Assembly (NCBI GenBank): GCA_025455285.1
Contig: JALOMU010000113.1
Span: forward strand, 1-6,112
DNA from: Flavihumibacter sp.
Lineage (GTDB): Bacteria > Bacteroidota > Bacteroidia > Chitinophagales > Chitinophagaceae
Length of the DNA stretch: 6,112 nucleotides
Direction: 5' to 3'
How positions within the stretch are numbered: the stretch's first letter is position 1; every line of letters begins with the position of its first letter. Below the pieces are notes generated by a model. The model was not told the origin of the DNA. It ran no database searches and was given only the letters and a program-made list of their open reading frames with translations. Shown piece after piece: positions 5,789 through 6,112 of this stretch. The translations under genes and the position numbers were made by a program.

Positions 5789-6112
5789 TTACATTTTCTT
5801 GGCATCTTCCAGGAATTTCGCCAGCCCGATATCCGTAAGGGGATGTTTCAGGAGCCCCAGGATGGAATCCAGCGGACAAGTACAAACATCAGCACCCAGT
5901 TCAGCACATTTGATAATATGGTTAGCATTGCGGATTGATGCTGCCAGGATTTCTGTTTTGAATCCCTGGATACTGTAAATATTTGCGATCTGGCCGATTA
6001 ATTCAGCACCTTCCCAACCGCTATCGTCAATACGTCCGATAAAGGGGGAAACGTAGGTTGCACCAGCTTTGGCAGCGAGAATCGCCTGTCCGGCTGAAAA
6101 CACCAGTGTACA
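5789..6112 (-). CDS. Small transaldolase / fructose-6-phosphate aldolase family enzyme, C-terminal 107 residues (gene continues past right edge)
   Basis: This family of TIM-barrel class I aldolases, about 215-220 residues long, transfers dihydroxyacetone units in the non-oxidative pentose phosphate pathway, or cleaves fructose-6-phosphate in the FSA branch. The frame is open to the right edge. The visible half contains TLVFSAGQAILAAKAGATY, then VSPFIGRIDD, ILAASIRNA and the terminal HPLTDIGLAKFLEDAKKM. It reads very like small bacterial transaldolases such as B. subtilis YwjH. The Schiff-base lysine is in the missing N-terminal half. The residue after SP in VSPFIGR is Phe (codon 6043-6041). 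FSA enzymes have Tyr here and transaldolases have Phe, so transaldolase activity is more likely. A GTG occurs at 6103-6101, but it lies inside the conserved core and is not the start. The stop lies beside the shared terminator, convergent with the neighbouring gene. Confidence 0.92.
   Translation of the reverse strand, partial: CTLVFSAGQAILAAKAGATYVSPFIGRIDDSGWEGAELIGQIANIYSIQGFKTEILAASIRNANHIIKCAELGADVCTCPLDSILGLLKHPLTDIGLAKFLEDAKKM

Noticed and set aside
6101..6103. GTG as the start of the transaldolase gene
   Set aside because: The frame stays open and family-like upstream (Cys-Thr-Leu before it), and only about half the usual family length would result, so the real start is beyond the window.
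1..6112. CRISPR array, phage, toxin-antitoxin or defence system
   Set aside because: No direct repeats with regular spacing, no integrase or transposase, and all larger genes are identifiable housekeeping or secreted enzymes.

Overview
The window looks like chromosomal DNA from a member of the phylum Bacteroidota, perhaps a Chitinophaga/Sphingobacterium relative. Three things suggest this. Two intergenic regions carry the Bacteroidota -7 promoter element TAnnTTTG, both times as TATTTTTGCA. Shine-Dalgarno sequences are not evident. Secreted proteins have signal peptides ending in the pattern A|Q. The family-level placement is an inference. No mobile element, CRISPR array, rRNA or tRNA is visible.

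Layout. (1) Positions 1-1769, minus strand: the 5' end of a histidine biosynthesis operon. Reading right to left there is a promoter, a 17-residue leader peptide with four consecutive His codons, a transcription attenuator, hisG, and the first 244 codons of hisD, which runs off the left edge. (2) Positions 1810-4248, plus strand: a secreted 812-residue S9-family serine peptidase that most resembles glutamyl endopeptidases (S9D). It is divergent from his and ends in a strong hairpin terminator. (3) Positions 4303-5775, plus strand: a probable two-gene unit. The first gene is a full-length Sua5-type threonylcarbamoyl-AMP synthase (tRNA t6A modification). The second is a small secreted protein of unknown function. 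(4) Positions 5789-6112, minus strand: the C-terminal half of a small transaldolase / fructose-6-phosphate aldolase family enzyme. It converges on the previous gene across a shared, apparently bidirectional terminator.

The most interesting element is the his leader, which contains a complete set of alternative RNA structures. A protector hairpin (1:2) lies directly after the His codons. An 8-bp antiterminator (2:3) includes the leader peptide's own stop codon. An 11-bp perfect terminator hairpin (3:4) is followed by a U-rich run that ends at the hisG start codon. This predicts ribosome-mediated attenuation by His-tRNA charging, in a phylum remote from the enterobacteria where the mechanism was worked out. 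The leader peptide's start codon appears to lie only a few nucleotides from the predicted transcription start. A second curiosity is the overlap of a terminator U-run with the -7 element of the following gene at 4291-4298.

There is no stretch over 300 bases without a gene. The longest intergenic region, 1598-1809, is filled by the attenuator, the leader peptide and divergent promoters. The remaining genes are housekeeping genes with no evident shared pathway.
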